64,000 nucleotides of DNA from JAHEME01 sp034435035. GTDB lineage: Bacteria; Chloroflexota; Anaerolineae; Aggregatilineales; UBA3940. The notes beneath the pieces are model-generated. The model saw only the letters and a list, made by a program, of their open reading frames with translations. It ran no database searches and was not told where the DNA came from. Location: contig DAOTXW010000068.1 of the NCBI GenBank assembly GCA_034435035.1, positions 114,690 through 178,689 on the forward strand, written 5' to 3'. Positions 9,370 through 18,026 of this stretch are shown here, one piece after another. The first letter of the stretch is position 1. Each line of letters starts with the position of its first letter. A program made the translations under genes and the position numbers.

Positions 9370-9836
9370 CGGATGAAGGCCGCATTCTTTGCATCGACTA
9401 CGGTACAACCCGTATTGGGCTGGCTCTGAGTGATCCTCTGCGAATGTTCGCCCACCCCTTCGGCGTACTGGTGAGACGCAGCGCAGCCGAAGATATCTCG
9501 GCTATCCAGAAAATCGTCCGGGAAAACGGGGTGATAAAGATACTGGTAGGGCTGCCCACTGACCCGGCATCTGAGGTCGGGCAGCAGGCCGCCCGGGTCA
9601 TTCGATGGGCGCGCAGGCTGGCAACCCTTGTGCCGATCCCGCTGAGTCTGTGGGACGAGAGCCATTCGACGCTGGAGGCAGCCCGGCTGACAGCCGGGTC
9701 GCGGCAGCGTTCTCGCCGTCAGGCTACCTCGATCGATGCCGTGGCAGCCGCAACGATCCTGCAGGACTACCTGGAAGCTGGAGGTGCTTTCGATGAGCCA
9801 GGCTTCCCGCTCGAGACCTTCGCGGATATCAGCTAG
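9366..9836 (+). CDS. ruvX: RuvX/YqgF family Holliday-junction resolvase-like nuclease
   Basis: 156 aa RNase H-fold protein. Motifs in order: CIDYGTTRIGLALSDP near the N-terminus (first catalytic Asp), VGLPTDP in the middle, WDESHSTLEA (second acidic residue), and the C-terminal SIDAVAAATILQDYL helix with the last catalytic Asp. The family acts in pre-16S rRNA 5'-end processing and has been proposed as a junction resolvase. Start overlaps the stop of the previous gene by 4 bases and its 3' end overlaps mltG by 44 bases. Confidence 0.9.
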   Translation: MTDEGRILCIDYGTTRIGLALSDPLRMFAHPFGVLVRRSAAEDISAIQKIVRENGVIKILVGLPTDPASEVGQQAARVIRWARRLATLVPIPLSLWDESHSTLEAARLTAGSRQRSRRQATSIDAVAAATILQDYLEAGGAFDEPGFPLETFADIS

Positions 9837-11013
9837 ACGCTCGCCGCGCCGCCTTTCGCCGGCGAGCGTGCTGCTTCGGCTGGCCCTGCTGGCGCTGGTG
9901 GCGGGCCTGCTGGGGGTTGCTGGATTCCTGCTGGCAAGCCGGCTGAACCAGCACAGCCCTCCCAGCAGCCTGCCCATCGACTTACCTGCGGACCCGTCAC
10001 TCAACCCGCTGCAGGCCGCTGCGCTCGGCTCGTACTTGGCCATGAATCGCGAAGGGTTGGACACACCCCCGGGAAGCGATCCGACGCCGGTGTCGTTTAC
10101 AGTATTGCCAGGGCAGAGCGCTGCTGAGATTAGCGAAATGCTGGCAGCACAGGGGTTGATCAGCGATCCCGTTCTCTTTCGAACCTACCTTCGATACTAC
10201 GGGCTGGATCGTCAGATGGAAGCCGGGACCTACCAGCTCCTTCGGACCATGACCATCCCTGAGATCGCGCTGGCACTGACACAGGCAACTCCACCGGAAG
10301 TCGTTGTCCGGGTGACAGAGGGATGGCGCCGCGAACAGATCGCCGAGTCACTTGACCAGCAGTCCGATCTCCCCTTCAGCGGGGCTGACTTCCTGGCAGC
10401 CACGGCGGCGCTCCCCCCCCTGCCCCCGGGATCGAGCCTGGCTGGAGTGATCCCGGGCGGATCATCCCTGGAAGGCTTCCTGTTTCCTGACACGTACCGC
10501 CTTGCCGTCGATGCCTCAGCAGCCGACCTGGTCAGCCGAATGCTTCAGACGTTCGATCAGCGAGTCACCCCGGAGATGCGCAATGATGCCGCTGCCCGGG
10601 GGATGACGCTCTTTGAGGTGATCACACTGGCATCGATCGTGGAGCGCGAAGCGGCTGTCGCTGATGAGCGCCCACTGATCGCCAGCGTCTATCTGAATCG
10701 TCTGCAGGCCGGGATCAAGCTGGAGGCAGATCCAACAGTTCAGTATGGAATGGGCTATCAGGCAGACAGCGGGCAGTGGTGGAATCTCGATCTCACCCAG
10801 GAAGACTATCTGCTGGTTGACTCACCCTACAACACTTACCTCTACCCTGGCATGCCGCCCGGCCCCATCGCCAGCCCCGGCCTCGATTCAATTCGAGCGG
10901 TGATCTACCCGGCAGAATCACCCTTCCTGTTCTTCCGCGCGGCCTGCGATGGTAGCGGCCGCCACCGATTTGCCGTGACCTATGAGGAGCACGTTGCCAA
11001 TGCCTGCCCGTAG
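9793..11013 (+). CDS. mltG: Endolytic transglycosylase MltG
   Basis: Membrane-anchored lytic transglycosylase that cleaves nascent peptidoglycan strands and so sets glycan length. 406 aa. A basic N-terminus and one membrane helix (about residues 29-55) precede a LysM-like subdomain (SFTVLPGQSAAEISEML) and the YceG catalytic domain. The catalytic Glu is probably E284 in ASIVEREAA; DPTVQYGMG and the later YNTYLYPGMPPGPIASPG are family signatures. ATG at 9793 is chosen because GGAGGTG sits 6 bases before it; this makes a 44-base overlap with ruvX. Cotranscribed with ruvX and the following lipoprotein gene. Confidence 0.93.
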   Translation: MSQASRSRPSRISARRSPRRLSPASVLLRLALLALVAGLLGVAGFLLASRLNQHSPPSSLPIDLPADPSLNPLQAAALGSYLAMNREGLDTPPGSDPTPVSFTVLPGQSAAEISEMLAAQGLISDPVLFRTYLRYYGLDRQMEAGTYQLLRTMTIPEIALALTQATPPEVVVRVTEGWRREQIAESLDQQSDLPFSGADFLAATAALPPLPPGSSLAGVIPGGSSLEGFLFPDTYRLAVDASAADLVSRMLQTFDQRVTPEMRNDAAARGMTLFEVITLASIVEREAAVADERPLIASVYLNRLQAGIKLEADPTVQYGMGYQADSGQWWNLDLTQEDYLLVDSPYNTYLYPGMPPGPIASPGLDSIRAVIYPAESPFLFFRAACDGSGRHRFAVTYEEHVANACP

Positions 11014-12064
11014 CCACCGGGCAGGCTGCATAGCGCCCGGCCTGCTGGGGCTTGCTCTCGCGCTATGCGCCGGCTGCAGCGGGCCATCACCTGAGATCGT
11101 GAAGATCGGCCTGGTTGCGCCATTTGAGGGGCGCTATCGTGAGATCGGTGTCGATGTCATCCCGGCTGCCCGGCTGGCCATCCGCGACTGGGCCGCGCGG
11201 GGGCACTCCGGCGCCCCCCTTATCGAGCTTGTCGCCTACGATGACGCCGGAGATATGCGCCTCGCGGCGGATCAGGCCCGGCGGCTCACCGCCGATCCAG
11301 CCGTTGCGATCGTGATCGGCCACTGGCGGTCCGCCACTACTCGTGAAGCCCTATCGGTCTATCACGATGCCGGGCTGCCTCTGATCACCTACAGCCCCGA
11401 CGATCTGGGGGAGCCCACCGATGCCCGTGTGCTGAACCTCGCCCCCTCTCAGCAAGCTCTGCTGGCTGCGGCAAGAGAGTGGAGCGCTGCCAGCGGGGCA
11501 GGTCTGGACACAGCCAGCTTCGCCGGAGAGGAGATCGAGCAGGCGGCCGCCGGGTTCCAGGCGACTCACAATGCGGCGGGCAGCGAGGTGATTGGCGGCC
11601 CCCTGTGGGGCCTTTCGCAGTTTCCGCTGCTGGTAGGCAGGCAGGCTATGGCTGGCCCCTTGTTTGTAACTGGTCTCGCCCTGCCTGGCGATCAGATCGG
11701 CAGCTACTGGTCTCACGAGGCCGCAGAAAGCTTCGCCAGCCGCTATGAGGAAGGCAGCCTGGGAGCCCCGCCGGGCCTGTATGCAAGCGCCGCCTACGAG
11801 GCGACCTGGGTCGCCATAGAGGAGATCCTGAGATCGCGAGGGATCGAGCCTGGCCCGACCCCGGCCAGCGATCTGCGCTTCGGGCGGGATGGCCGCCAAA
11901 TGGACCCGCCGATCTATCTCTACCGGTGGGAGCAGGGCAGGCGCAGGCTGCTCATGGTCAAACCACAGGATGGTTCACAGGCAACTCAGACGCTGTGTTC
12001 GAGGGCGCTGTCAATGAGCTGCTGCTTCAGATCCCACAACTTCTGGGTGAGCGAGACATGGTAG
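11000..12064 (+). CDS. Orphan branched-chain-type solute-binding lipoprotein
   Basis: About 354 aa. Hydrophobic signal followed by a lipobox-like LCAGC (Cys26), then a type I periplasmic-binding fold of the Leu/Ile/Val receptor kind (KIGLVAPFEGRYREIGVD at the start of the mature part; GHWRSATTREAL; PLFVTGLALPGDQ). The start at 11000 is preceded by GAGGAG and overlaps mltG by 14 bases. No permease or ATPase genes lie nearby, so it may be a sensor or an unlinked transporter part. Its last 26 codons run antisense through the 3' end of pncB, and that tail (rich in Cys, Ser and Trp) does not look like the family, suggesting loss of the original stop or a small frameshift near 11980. Confidence 0.7.
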   Translation: MPARSHRAGCIAPGLLGLALALCAGCSGPSPEIVKIGLVAPFEGRYREIGVDVIPAARLAIRDWAARGHSGAPLIELVAYDDAGDMRLAADQARRLTADPAVAIVIGHWRSATTREALSVYHDAGLPLITYSPDDLGEPTDARVLNLAPSQQALLAAAREWSAASGAGLDTASFAGEEIEQAAAGFQATHNAAGSEVIGGPLWGLSQFPLLVGRQAMAGPLFVTGLALPGDQIGSYWSHEAAESFASRYEEGSLGAPPGLYASAAYEATWVAIEEILRSRGIEPGPTPASDLRFGRDGRQMDPPIYLYRWEQGRRRLLMVKPQDGSQATQTLCSRALSMSCCFRSHNFWVSETW

Positions 12065-13545
12065 ATGTGCGGGTTCACCAGCCGCTTCACGCCGGGATCA
12101 AGACGGGCCAGGTCCGCATTGCGGCGCCCGCGTAGCGCCTCAAGAGGTGGGAATTCAGTGACTGTGCGCCCATCCAGCAAAACCTCTACCAGCAGGGGCT
12201 CAATCTCAAGGCGCTGACCCGAGTCCAGGACCCGGTGCTTTGTATGGTCAAATGGGTGCCGCAGCGTCAGCGCTTCCGTGCGCCCGGGGTCCTCGTCGCT
12301 AAGACCGACAAGGTCCGCCGTCGCCTGCCCGCGATCATCGTACAGCCGCCAGACCCGTTTACTTCCCGGCGTCGGGGTCTTTGCCGGAGAGTCTGAGACC
12401 TTGAGAACCGGCGCCCATCGCCCACTTTGATCGGCTGATACCGCGACCAGTTTGTAGACCCCATCCAGAGCCGAGGCGCCCTCCGAGGTGATCAGGCGCG
12501 TGCCCACCCCGTAGATCAGCCGCTTGATCAGATGATCGGGATCAACACCGTAGCGAGGAGCCTCCTCAGCTATCTGGGTCACAATCTGCCAGATAACCAG
12601 TTCGTCCAGCTGGTTCGACAGGACAATTGCCGTATCGGTGAAGCCCGCCTGATCCAGCATGCGTGCCGCCCGAATGCTCAGGTAGGCCAGATCACCTGAG
12701 TCCAGCCGGATTCCGACCGGTCGATGCCCTTTGCGCCGGAGCTCTTCAAAGACTGTGATGGCATTCGGGATTCCGCTGTTGAGCGTATCAATCGTGTCAA
12801 CCAGCAGGATACAGTCATCCGGGTATACCTCGGCATAAGCTCGGAAAGCCGCCAGTTCGCTCATCCCAAGTGCAATGAACGCCTGAACCATACTGTGCCC
12901 ATGGGTGCCCTGCGGTGGATACCCCAGCAGGTGCGAGATGCCGACGTTTGAGGTAAAAGTTGCACCCCCGATCATGGCTGCCCGGGCGCCCGCTATAGCC
13001 GCTCGATCCTGAGCACGCCGCAGCCCGAACTCCAGAACCGGGCGCCCATGAGTGCTCTCCAGCAGACGCGATGCCTTGGTGGCAACCAGCGTCTGGTAGT
13101 TGAGCTGGTTCAGCAGCGGAGACTCCAGAATCTGCGCAATGGCCAGAGGTCCCTGCACGATGACCAGAGGCTCAACCGGGTGGACGACGCGGCCCTCAGG
13201 GATGGCCCAGAGAGTGATACCATCCAGCGCGCTCCTGCCGTGAAGCCAGCTCAGGAAGTCTGCATCAAAGACAGGATCGCCGGTACGCCCCCGATGCCCT
13301 TTCAGATATTCGATCTCGGCATCGCCGAATCGCGCCGCATGCATCCAGTCGACCAGCCATTCCAGCCCGGCAGAGATGCAGTAGCCCGCCTGGTGCCGGC
13401 CGTAATCTGGATAGCTTCGAAAGTAGTAGTCAAACTGTGCCGCGCGCTCATGCATTCCCAGCCTGAAATACAGCTGGGCCATTGTCAGTTGGTATTGATC
13501 CGTATACAGGATGCCCTCGGCCACATGGTTCCTGAACACTGTCAT
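11986..13545 (-). CDS. pncB: Nicotinate phosphoribosyltransferase
   Basis: Makes nicotinate mononucleotide from nicotinic acid and PRPP in NAD salvage. 519 aa, in the usual range of the longer NAPRTase class. N-terminal signature LYTDQYQLTMAQLYF, the phosphate-site region GTHGHSMVQAFIALG, and the substrate-loop region LLVDTIDTLNSGIPNA followed by IRLDSGDLAYLS. A GAGGGT ribosome site precedes the ATG. It converges with the solute-binding lipoprotein gene, overlapping it by 79 bases, and is separated from the upstream dsbA-like gene by a likely terminator. Confidence 0.93.
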   Translation of the reverse strand: MTVFRNHVAEGILYTDQYQLTMAQLYFRLGMHERAAQFDYYFRSYPDYGRHQAGYCISAGLEWLVDWMHAARFGDAEIEYLKGHRGRTGDPVFDADFLSWLHGRSALDGITLWAIPEGRVVHPVEPLVIVQGPLAIAQILESPLLNQLNYQTLVATKASRLLESTHGRPVLEFGLRRAQDRAAIAGARAAMIGGATFTSNVGISHLLGYPPQGTHGHSMVQAFIALGMSELAAFRAYAEVYPDDCILLVDTIDTLNSGIPNAITVFEELRRKGHRPVGIRLDSGDLAYLSIRAARMLDQAGFTDTAIVLSNQLDELVIWQIVTQIAEEAPRYGVDPDHLIKRLIYGVGTRLITSEGASALDGVYKLVAVSADQSGRWAPVLKVSDSPAKTPTPGSKRVWRLYDDRGQATADLVGLSDEDPGRTEALTLRHPFDHTKHRVLDSGQRLEIEPLLVEVLLDGRTVTEFPPLEALRGRRNADLARLDPGVKRLVNPHIYHVSLTQKLWDLKQQLIDSALEHSV

Positions 13546-13626
13546 ACGTACCCTCAGCTTCCATCTGGGCCGCAGATAGGCCGGGCACAGCCGGTCAGCG
13601 AATGGATCAGGCCCCGGAAATAACAG

Positions 13627-13659
13627 GCGGACAGGCTGTGATTCACCATGCCTGCCCGC
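13627..13659 (-). terminator. Probable terminator after the dsbA-like pair
   Basis: A 10-bp inverted repeat with one mismatch (GCGGACAGGC / GCCTGCCCGC) and a 13-base loop; on the minus strand it is followed by CTGTTATTTCC, a modest T-run. It would end transcription of the dsbA-like genes ahead of pncB. Confidence 0.45.
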
Positions 13660-13685
13660 TTACCCCTTACCGCTTGCTGCCCCAG

Positions 13686-14420
13686 TTATCCACCAAGCGC
13701 TGCGTCGATCGCCGTTCTCAACGAGTCATAGGCATTCTCAGCGCCCGTGAATGGTACCTGGCTGTCATTCACAAATAGCGCCGGGGTTCCATTGATCCCC
13801 CTACCCTGAGTCTCAGTAAGCACATCCGATACAGCGGTGAAAGTATCGGGTGAGTCAAAGCATGTGGAGAAGGCATCCCGATCCATGCCAAGCTGCACAG
13901 CGCGGGACATCAGAATGCTCTTGGTATAAGCGCCCGGGCCATTCGAGTCAAAGATCGACCATATCTGACTCTGCATCTCCCAGAACTTTCCCTGCTGTGC
14001 CGCGCAGTGGGCAGCCTGAGCTGCATAGGTCGAGTTCGGAGGACTGACAAAGGATACAGGCTTGTACACAATGCGCAGGCGGCCATCCCGGACATACTCA
14101 TCGATCAACCGCTCAATGGCGGGCGCCAGATCGCGGCAGTGCGGACAGCTGAAGTCAGAGTATTCCACCAGTGTCACGGGTGCGTCTGCCTGGCCAATCG
14201 CATAGCCGGGTGCACCCAGTGAGGTATCCACAGTCTGATCCAGGCCAGAATAATCGAAGGCCGCCGCAGTGCTGGCCTGCGGGCGCGAGATCAGGATCAA
14301 CAGCACCGCGCCCAGAAGTGCCGCGAGGCCGACAATGATCATGATCCGGATCTGCATCTGCCGCTGACGCTGCTGGCGCCGCTCCTGGGCACGCTGACGC
14401 GTACGTGACGATTGATTCAT
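13686..14420 (-). CDS. Membrane-anchored DsbA/DsbG-like thiol oxidoreductase (copy 1)
   Basis: 244 aa. A very basic N-terminus, one membrane helix (about residues 27-45), then a thioredoxin-fold domain with an inserted helical domain as in DsbA-type proteins. Active-site motif CPHC in EYSDFSCPHCRDLAP; the cis-Pro loop is INGTPALFVN. Acts outside the membrane on cysteine pairs of exported proteins, by family analogy. The ATG at 14420 is chosen for a GAGGTA ribosome site. The adjacent upstream gene is a paralogue with the same architecture. A pair of extra cysteines in the insert (AHCAAQQG and FSTCFDS) is shared with the paralogue. Confidence 0.85.
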   Translation of the reverse strand: MNQSSRTRQRAQERRQQRQRQMQIRIMIIVGLAALLGAVLLILISRPQASTAAAFDYSGLDQTVDTSLGAPGYAIGQADAPVTLVEYSDFSCPHCRDLAPAIERLIDEYVRDGRLRIVYKPVSFVSPPNSTYAAQAAHCAAQQGKFWEMQSQIWSIFDSNGPGAYTKSILMSRAVQLGMDRDAFSTCFDSPDTFTAVSDVLTETQGRGINGTPALFVNDSQVPFTGAENAYDSLRTAIDAALGG

Positions 14421-14477
14421 GAGTACCTCATCGATCTGAGAAGATTGGGGCCATCTGCTTCCCAATGAGGGCAGATT

Positions 14478-15323
14478 TTACCGATTATTCTGGCTGTCGT
14501 CGAGCGCCCTGTCGATGGCTGCCGAGATGTCCCCATAGGCAGCGTCAGCCCCCCGATACGCCAGCTCCATCCCATTCAGATAGAGTGTTGGCGTCCCCTG
14601 AACACCGCGCGCAGCAGCTTGATCCAGCGTGGCCTGTAGCATATTCAGAGTGCGTTCCGACTCGAGGCAAGCTCCAAACCGATCGGGCTCAAGACCCGCA
14701 TCCGCCGCCAGCGCCCTGAGGGTTGCGTGCTCGTAGGCTGAGGGCCCTTGCTGATCGAAGAGCACCCAGATGTCTTGCGTGACCTGCCAGAACTGACCCT
14801 GCTCGGCGGCGCACAGCGCCGCGGCGCCTGCCGGGACTGAGTAGGGCGGGTTCACAAAGACAATGGGATGCAAAAGCAGGCGCACTTCCCCGGATGGGCC
14901 GTACTCGCTAACGATCTGCTCGATGGCTGGTGCCAGATCGCGGCAGTGCGGGCAGGAGAAATCGGCGTATTCTTCCAGGGTGACCGGGGCGGCCGGGTTG
15001 CCAATCGCCAGCATGGCCGCCCCATTCATCACTTCCAGCGACTGAGGAAGTTCATCGAAGGGGATGCCCGAGGGCACAGGGTCATCTGCGGCAGCGGTAG
15101 CAGGCGGCAAGCCTGCCGCCTCAGACGGCGCGGCTTGCGGCCCAATTGGCGCAGCCCGCTGTGTAAGACCGAGGCTCCCCACCACCAGCGCCACCACCGC
15201 GGCAGCGACGCACAACAGCAAGCCAATGACGACAGCGCCGGCGATAATCCAGATCACCCGTGATGATTGAGTCTGTGACTCGTCCTGAGGTTGTATAGGT
15301 TCCACAAGCGTGCCTTTTCTCAT
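14478..15323 (-). CDS. Membrane-anchored DsbA/DsbG-like thiol oxidoreductase (copy 2)
   Basis: 281 aa paralogue of the gene 58 bases downstream. Residues about 23-50 form one membrane helix, followed by an Ala/Pro-rich spacer (about 55-85) that is longer than in copy 1, then the thioredoxin domain with CPHC in EYADFSCPHCRDLAP and cis-Pro loop VQGTPTLYLN. Shared insert cysteines: ALCAAEQG and GACLES. The anchored domain should act in the extracytoplasmic space. It is 22 bases downstream of the ICMT-like gene on the same strand, so the three minus-strand genes form one unit. Confidence 0.85.
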   Translation of the reverse strand: MRKGTLVEPIQPQDESQTQSSRVIWIIAGAVVIGLLLCVAAAVVALVVGSLGLTQRAAPIGPQAAPSEAAGLPPATAAADDPVPSGIPFDELPQSLEVMNGAAMLAIGNPAAPVTLEEYADFSCPHCRDLAPAIEQIVSEYGPSGEVRLLLHPIVFVNPPYSVPAGAAALCAAEQGQFWQVTQDIWVLFDQQGPSAYEHATLRALAADAGLEPDRFGACLESERTLNMLQATLDQAAARGVQGTPTLYLNGMELAYRGADAAYGDISAAIDRALDDSQNNR

Positions 15324-15344
15324 TCTTGTGTGAGATGCGCCAGC

Positions 15345-15980
15345 CTACCGCCACAGCCGCGGGAGCAGCCATGGCACCTGCTGGCGGTACTGACGATAGG
15401 AGTCGCCATAGTGACGCTCCAGCCGCCGCTCCTCGATGATCGATCCGACCCCGAAATACAGGGTCGCCGCGATGTTGAAGATCAGCGTGTTGCAGGTCAT
15501 TACAGGCAGCGGCCAGATGATCATGAGGCTAAACAGATAGAGCGGATGCCGCACAAAGCGGTACAACCCACCTGTTTGCAGCGGGACGTCGCTGTCGGAG
15601 CCCGGTTTGCCTGCCAGATGATCGATCACCTGTGTTATGCCCGCGAAGCGCCACAGATCGGTGGAAAGCAGCGCCACACCGCCCCCCACAAGCCCGCAGA
15701 CCTGCACGACTGCCAGCACCAGACTCCAGGGGTAAGATACCTGATACAGCATCTTATCGGGAAGCGCAGCGCTCAGGGCCAGTGCTGGTGCGATGGACAC
15801 TGCTGAGAAGAGGTTATAGGCCAGGCGATACCAGGCTGCCACTGCGGTGTGCCCCAGATGCCGGGCCAGATAGCGTTTGAAGCGGCTGCCGGCCGTGAGG
15901 CTATGGATGACCGCGAACACGCCAAATGCCCCGCCGATGAGCAGTACATTCAGCAATGCATTTAGAGGTAGATCTCGCAT
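15345..15980 (-). CDS. NnrU/ICMT-like integral membrane methyltransferase-family protein
   Basis: 211 aa, about five to six membrane segments. The C-terminal half carries the pattern of the isoprenylcysteine carboxyl methyltransferase / phospholipid methyltransferase / NnrU superfamily: GGLYRFVRHPLYLFSL, then after a hydrophobic stretch EERRLERHYGDSYRQYR. The RHPLY and EE residues correspond to the SAM-binding region of the family. Substrate is not predictable. ATG at 15980 is preferred over one 39 bases upstream because the membrane domain starts here. First gene of the unit with the two DsbA-like genes. Confidence 0.65.
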   Translation of the reverse strand: MRDLPLNALLNVLLIGGAFGVFAVIHSLTAGSRFKRYLARHLGHTAVAAWYRLAYNLFSAVSIAPALALSAALPDKMLYQVSYPWSLVLAVVQVCGLVGGGVALLSTDLWRFAGITQVIDHLAGKPGSDSDVPLQTGGLYRFVRHPLYLFSLMIIWPLPVMTCNTLIFNIAATLYFGVGSIIEERRLERHYGDSYRQYRQQVPWLLPRLWR

Positions 15981-16082
15981 TTCGGCTCCGGGGGTGAATC
16001 CTTCCGCCGCGATATGCATCCAAGATTATTGATGCGAGAAGCCAGCCGATCGCGTAAGAACAGGTCGGCCAGCCGTATCAGG

Positions 16083-16110
16083 AGTATAGCGTGCCATACG
16101 CAAAATCCAA
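16083..16110 (-). promoter_or_regulatory. Possible promoter for the ICMT-like/dsbA-like unit
   Basis: Minus-strand TTGGAT (16105-16110) and TATACT (16083-16088) with 16-base spacing, about 100 bases before the first gene of the unit and facing away from trxA. Confidence 0.4.
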
Positions 16111-16139
16111 GCTGATGAGACTGTGGGAGACAGATAAGA

Positions 16140-16490
16140 ATGAGCAAGCCGATTCATGTGACCGATGCGGATTTTGAAACTGCGGTTCTGGGAGCTTCCA
16201 CTCCGGTGCTGGTGGACTTCTGGGCGCCGTGGTGCGGCCCATGTACTATGGTCGCCCCTGTGCTGGAAGAGTTGGCCGCCAAGCGCAGCGGCCAGATCAC
16301 TGTCGCCAAGCTCAACACCGACGAGAATCCTGTGACTGCCCAGCGCTACGGGATCATGAGTATCCCCACTCTGGTGGTCTTCAATGGCGGGGAACCGGTG
16401 GAAGGAACCGTTGGCGCGGTTCCGTTCGGCCCACTGAACGACTGGATCGGCGATCTCCTGAAGCGCTTCGAGAACGAGGCTACCAGCTGA
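16140..16490 (+). CDS. trxA: Thioredoxin
   Basis: 116 aa cytosolic thioredoxin. The redox motif WCGPC sits in VDFWAPWCGPCTMVAP, and the cis-Pro loop is GIMSIPTLVVFNGGE; Asp in LVDFWA is the buried acid of the family. Transcribed divergently from the membrane thiol-oxidoreductase unit, a sensible pairing for thiol metabolism though a functional link is inference. Ends in a strong hairpin 20 bases downstream. Confidence 0.94.
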   Translation: MSKPIHVTDADFETAVLGASTPVLVDFWAPWCGPCTMVAPVLEELAAKRSGQITVAKLNTDENPVTAQRYGIMSIPTLVVFNGGEPVEGTVGAVPFGPLNDWIGDLLKRFENEATS

Positions 16491-16510
16491 CGTTGAGCCG
16501 TGCCCGTTGC

Positions 16511-16538
16511 AGGGCCGCAGCTACTTGGCTGCGGCCCT
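16511..16538 (+). terminator. Terminator of trxA
   Basis: Perfect 10-bp stem AGGGCCGCAG / CTGCGGCCCT with an 8-base loop, followed by CTTGATT. The T-run is short but the stem is strong and well placed. Confidence 0.7.
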
Positions 16539-16558
16539 CTTGATTCGGCTGGCCTGTC

Positions 16559-16587
16559 TTGAGCAATCCCGGTCCGTGTCGTATCCT
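16559..16587 (+). promoter_or_regulatory. Promoter of the pyrimidine phosphorylase gene
   Basis: TTGAGC (16559-16564) and TATCCT (16582-16587) with 17-base spacing, about 35 bases before the start codon. Confidence 0.5.
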
Positions 16588-16627
16588 AGTGGCATAGACG
16601 TTCCCTCATACTGCGAAAGAGTTGGCT

Positions 16628-17944
16628 ATGGACGCTGTCTCGATCATCATCCGCAAGCGGGATGGATACGAGCTCTCCCCGGAGGAGATCCGCTTCTTTA
16701 TAGAAGGGTATACGACCGGCACAATCCCTGACTATCAGGCTGCTGCCTGGCTGATGGCGGTGTATCTCCAGGGGATGAGTCGGGCGGAGACGATTGAGCT
16801 GACCCTGGCAATGGCCTCCTCAGGCGAGGTCCTCGACCTGTCCGCCATTCTGGGAAAGGCCCTGGATAAGCACTCATCGGGCGGCGTGGGCGACAAGACC
16901 ACGCTGGTTGTCCTGCCGCTGGTGGCGGCATGCGGGGTGCCGGTTGCCAAGATGTCGGGGCGGGGCCTTGATTTCTCGGGCGGCACGCTGGATAAGCTTG
17001 AAAGCATCCGGGGCTTCACAGTTGATCTGAGCCGCGATGCGTTTCTGGATCAGGCAGCCAGGTACGGGATTGTGCTGGCCGGGCAGAGCGCAGACCTCGC
17101 ACCCGCTGATGGCAAGCTGTACGCACTCCGTGATGTAACCGGCACTGTGCCCTGCAAGGCGCTGATTGCCAGCTCCATCATGAGCAAGAAGATCGCGGCT
17201 GGAGCGCAGGCTATCGTCCTTGACGTGAAGGTCGGGCGCGGTGCGTTTATGCCCACACTGGAAGCAGCCCGCGAGCTCGCCCAACTGATGGTGGAGATCG
17301 GCAGCGGGGTCGGGCGGAAAGTCACCGCGCTGATCTCAGACATGAATCAGCCGCTTGGTTATGCAGTGGGCAATGCCCTGGAGGTGCGGGAGGCGATCGC
17401 TACCCTGCGGGGCGATGGCCCACCCGACCTGGTGGAGCACTGCCTGACCGTGGCCGGCCATATGCTCCGGCTTGCCGGCCTGTCGCGTGCCAGAGACCTG
17501 AGTGATATCCGGCCTCTGGTTGAGTCGAAGCTGGCCAGCGGCGCGGCATGGGAGAAGTTCGTAACGCTCGTCCGAGCCCAGGGGGGTGACGTTTCGCAGA
17601 TCGAAAACCCGGATACGCTGCCTGCTGCCTCCGTTATCGTCGAGGTGCCGTCACCGCACAGCGGCGTGCTGGCCGCAATCGATGCCCGCGAGGTTGGCCT
17701 CGCCGCTCTGGAACTGGGCGCGGGTCGCCGAAAGAAGGGGGATCCCATCGAACACTCGGTGGGCTTGCTGATCCATCACAAGGTCGGGGACCGGATCGCG
17801 CAGGGCGACCGGCTGTTCACCGTGCACGCACAGACTGAAGAGCAGGCGAAGGCGGCTTCTCAGCGCGTTCTGGACGCTCACCGGTGGGGGACGCATGCCA
17901 GCCCGCTGCCAGTATTCTATGATGTGATCTTCGGAGACGAATAG
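16628..17944 (+). CDS. deoA: Pyrimidine-nucleoside (thymidine) phosphorylase
   Basis: Phosphorolyses thymidine/uridine to base and (deoxy)ribose-1-phosphate in nucleoside salvage. 438 aa, the family's usual length. N-terminal alpha domain, then the phosphate-site glycine region KHSSGGVGDKTTL, followed by KMSGRGLDFSGGTLDKLES (family signature) and the C-terminal domain with VGLAALELGAGR. Both DeoA and the broader Pdp type fit; the choice of symbol is nominal. ATG at 16628 is preferred to a TTG two codons upstream. Confidence 0.92.
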   Translation: MDAVSIIIRKRDGYELSPEEIRFFIEGYTTGTIPDYQAAAWLMAVYLQGMSRAETIELTLAMASSGEVLDLSAILGKALDKHSSGGVGDKTTLVVLPLVAACGVPVAKMSGRGLDFSGGTLDKLESIRGFTVDLSRDAFLDQAARYGIVLAGQSADLAPADGKLYALRDVTGTVPCKALIASSIMSKKIAAGAQAIVLDVKVGRGAFMPTLEAARELAQLMVEIGSGVGRKVTALISDMNQPLGYAVGNALEVREAIATLRGDGPPDLVEHCLTVAGHMLRLAGLSRARDLSDIRPLVESKLASGAAWEKFVTLVRAQGGDVSQIENPDTLPAASVIVEVPSPHSGVLAAIDAREVGLAALELGAGRRKKGDPIEHSVGLLIHHKVGDRIAQGDRLFTVHAQTEEQAKAASQRVLDAHRWGTHASPLPVFYDVIFGDE

Positions 17945-18026
17945 CAGCGGTAAACTCCGAAACCCGGTTTGCCTCGATGCGTATACCACCAGCAGGAATC
18001 ACGCAGCGGGGGAGGATCGCCAGCAC

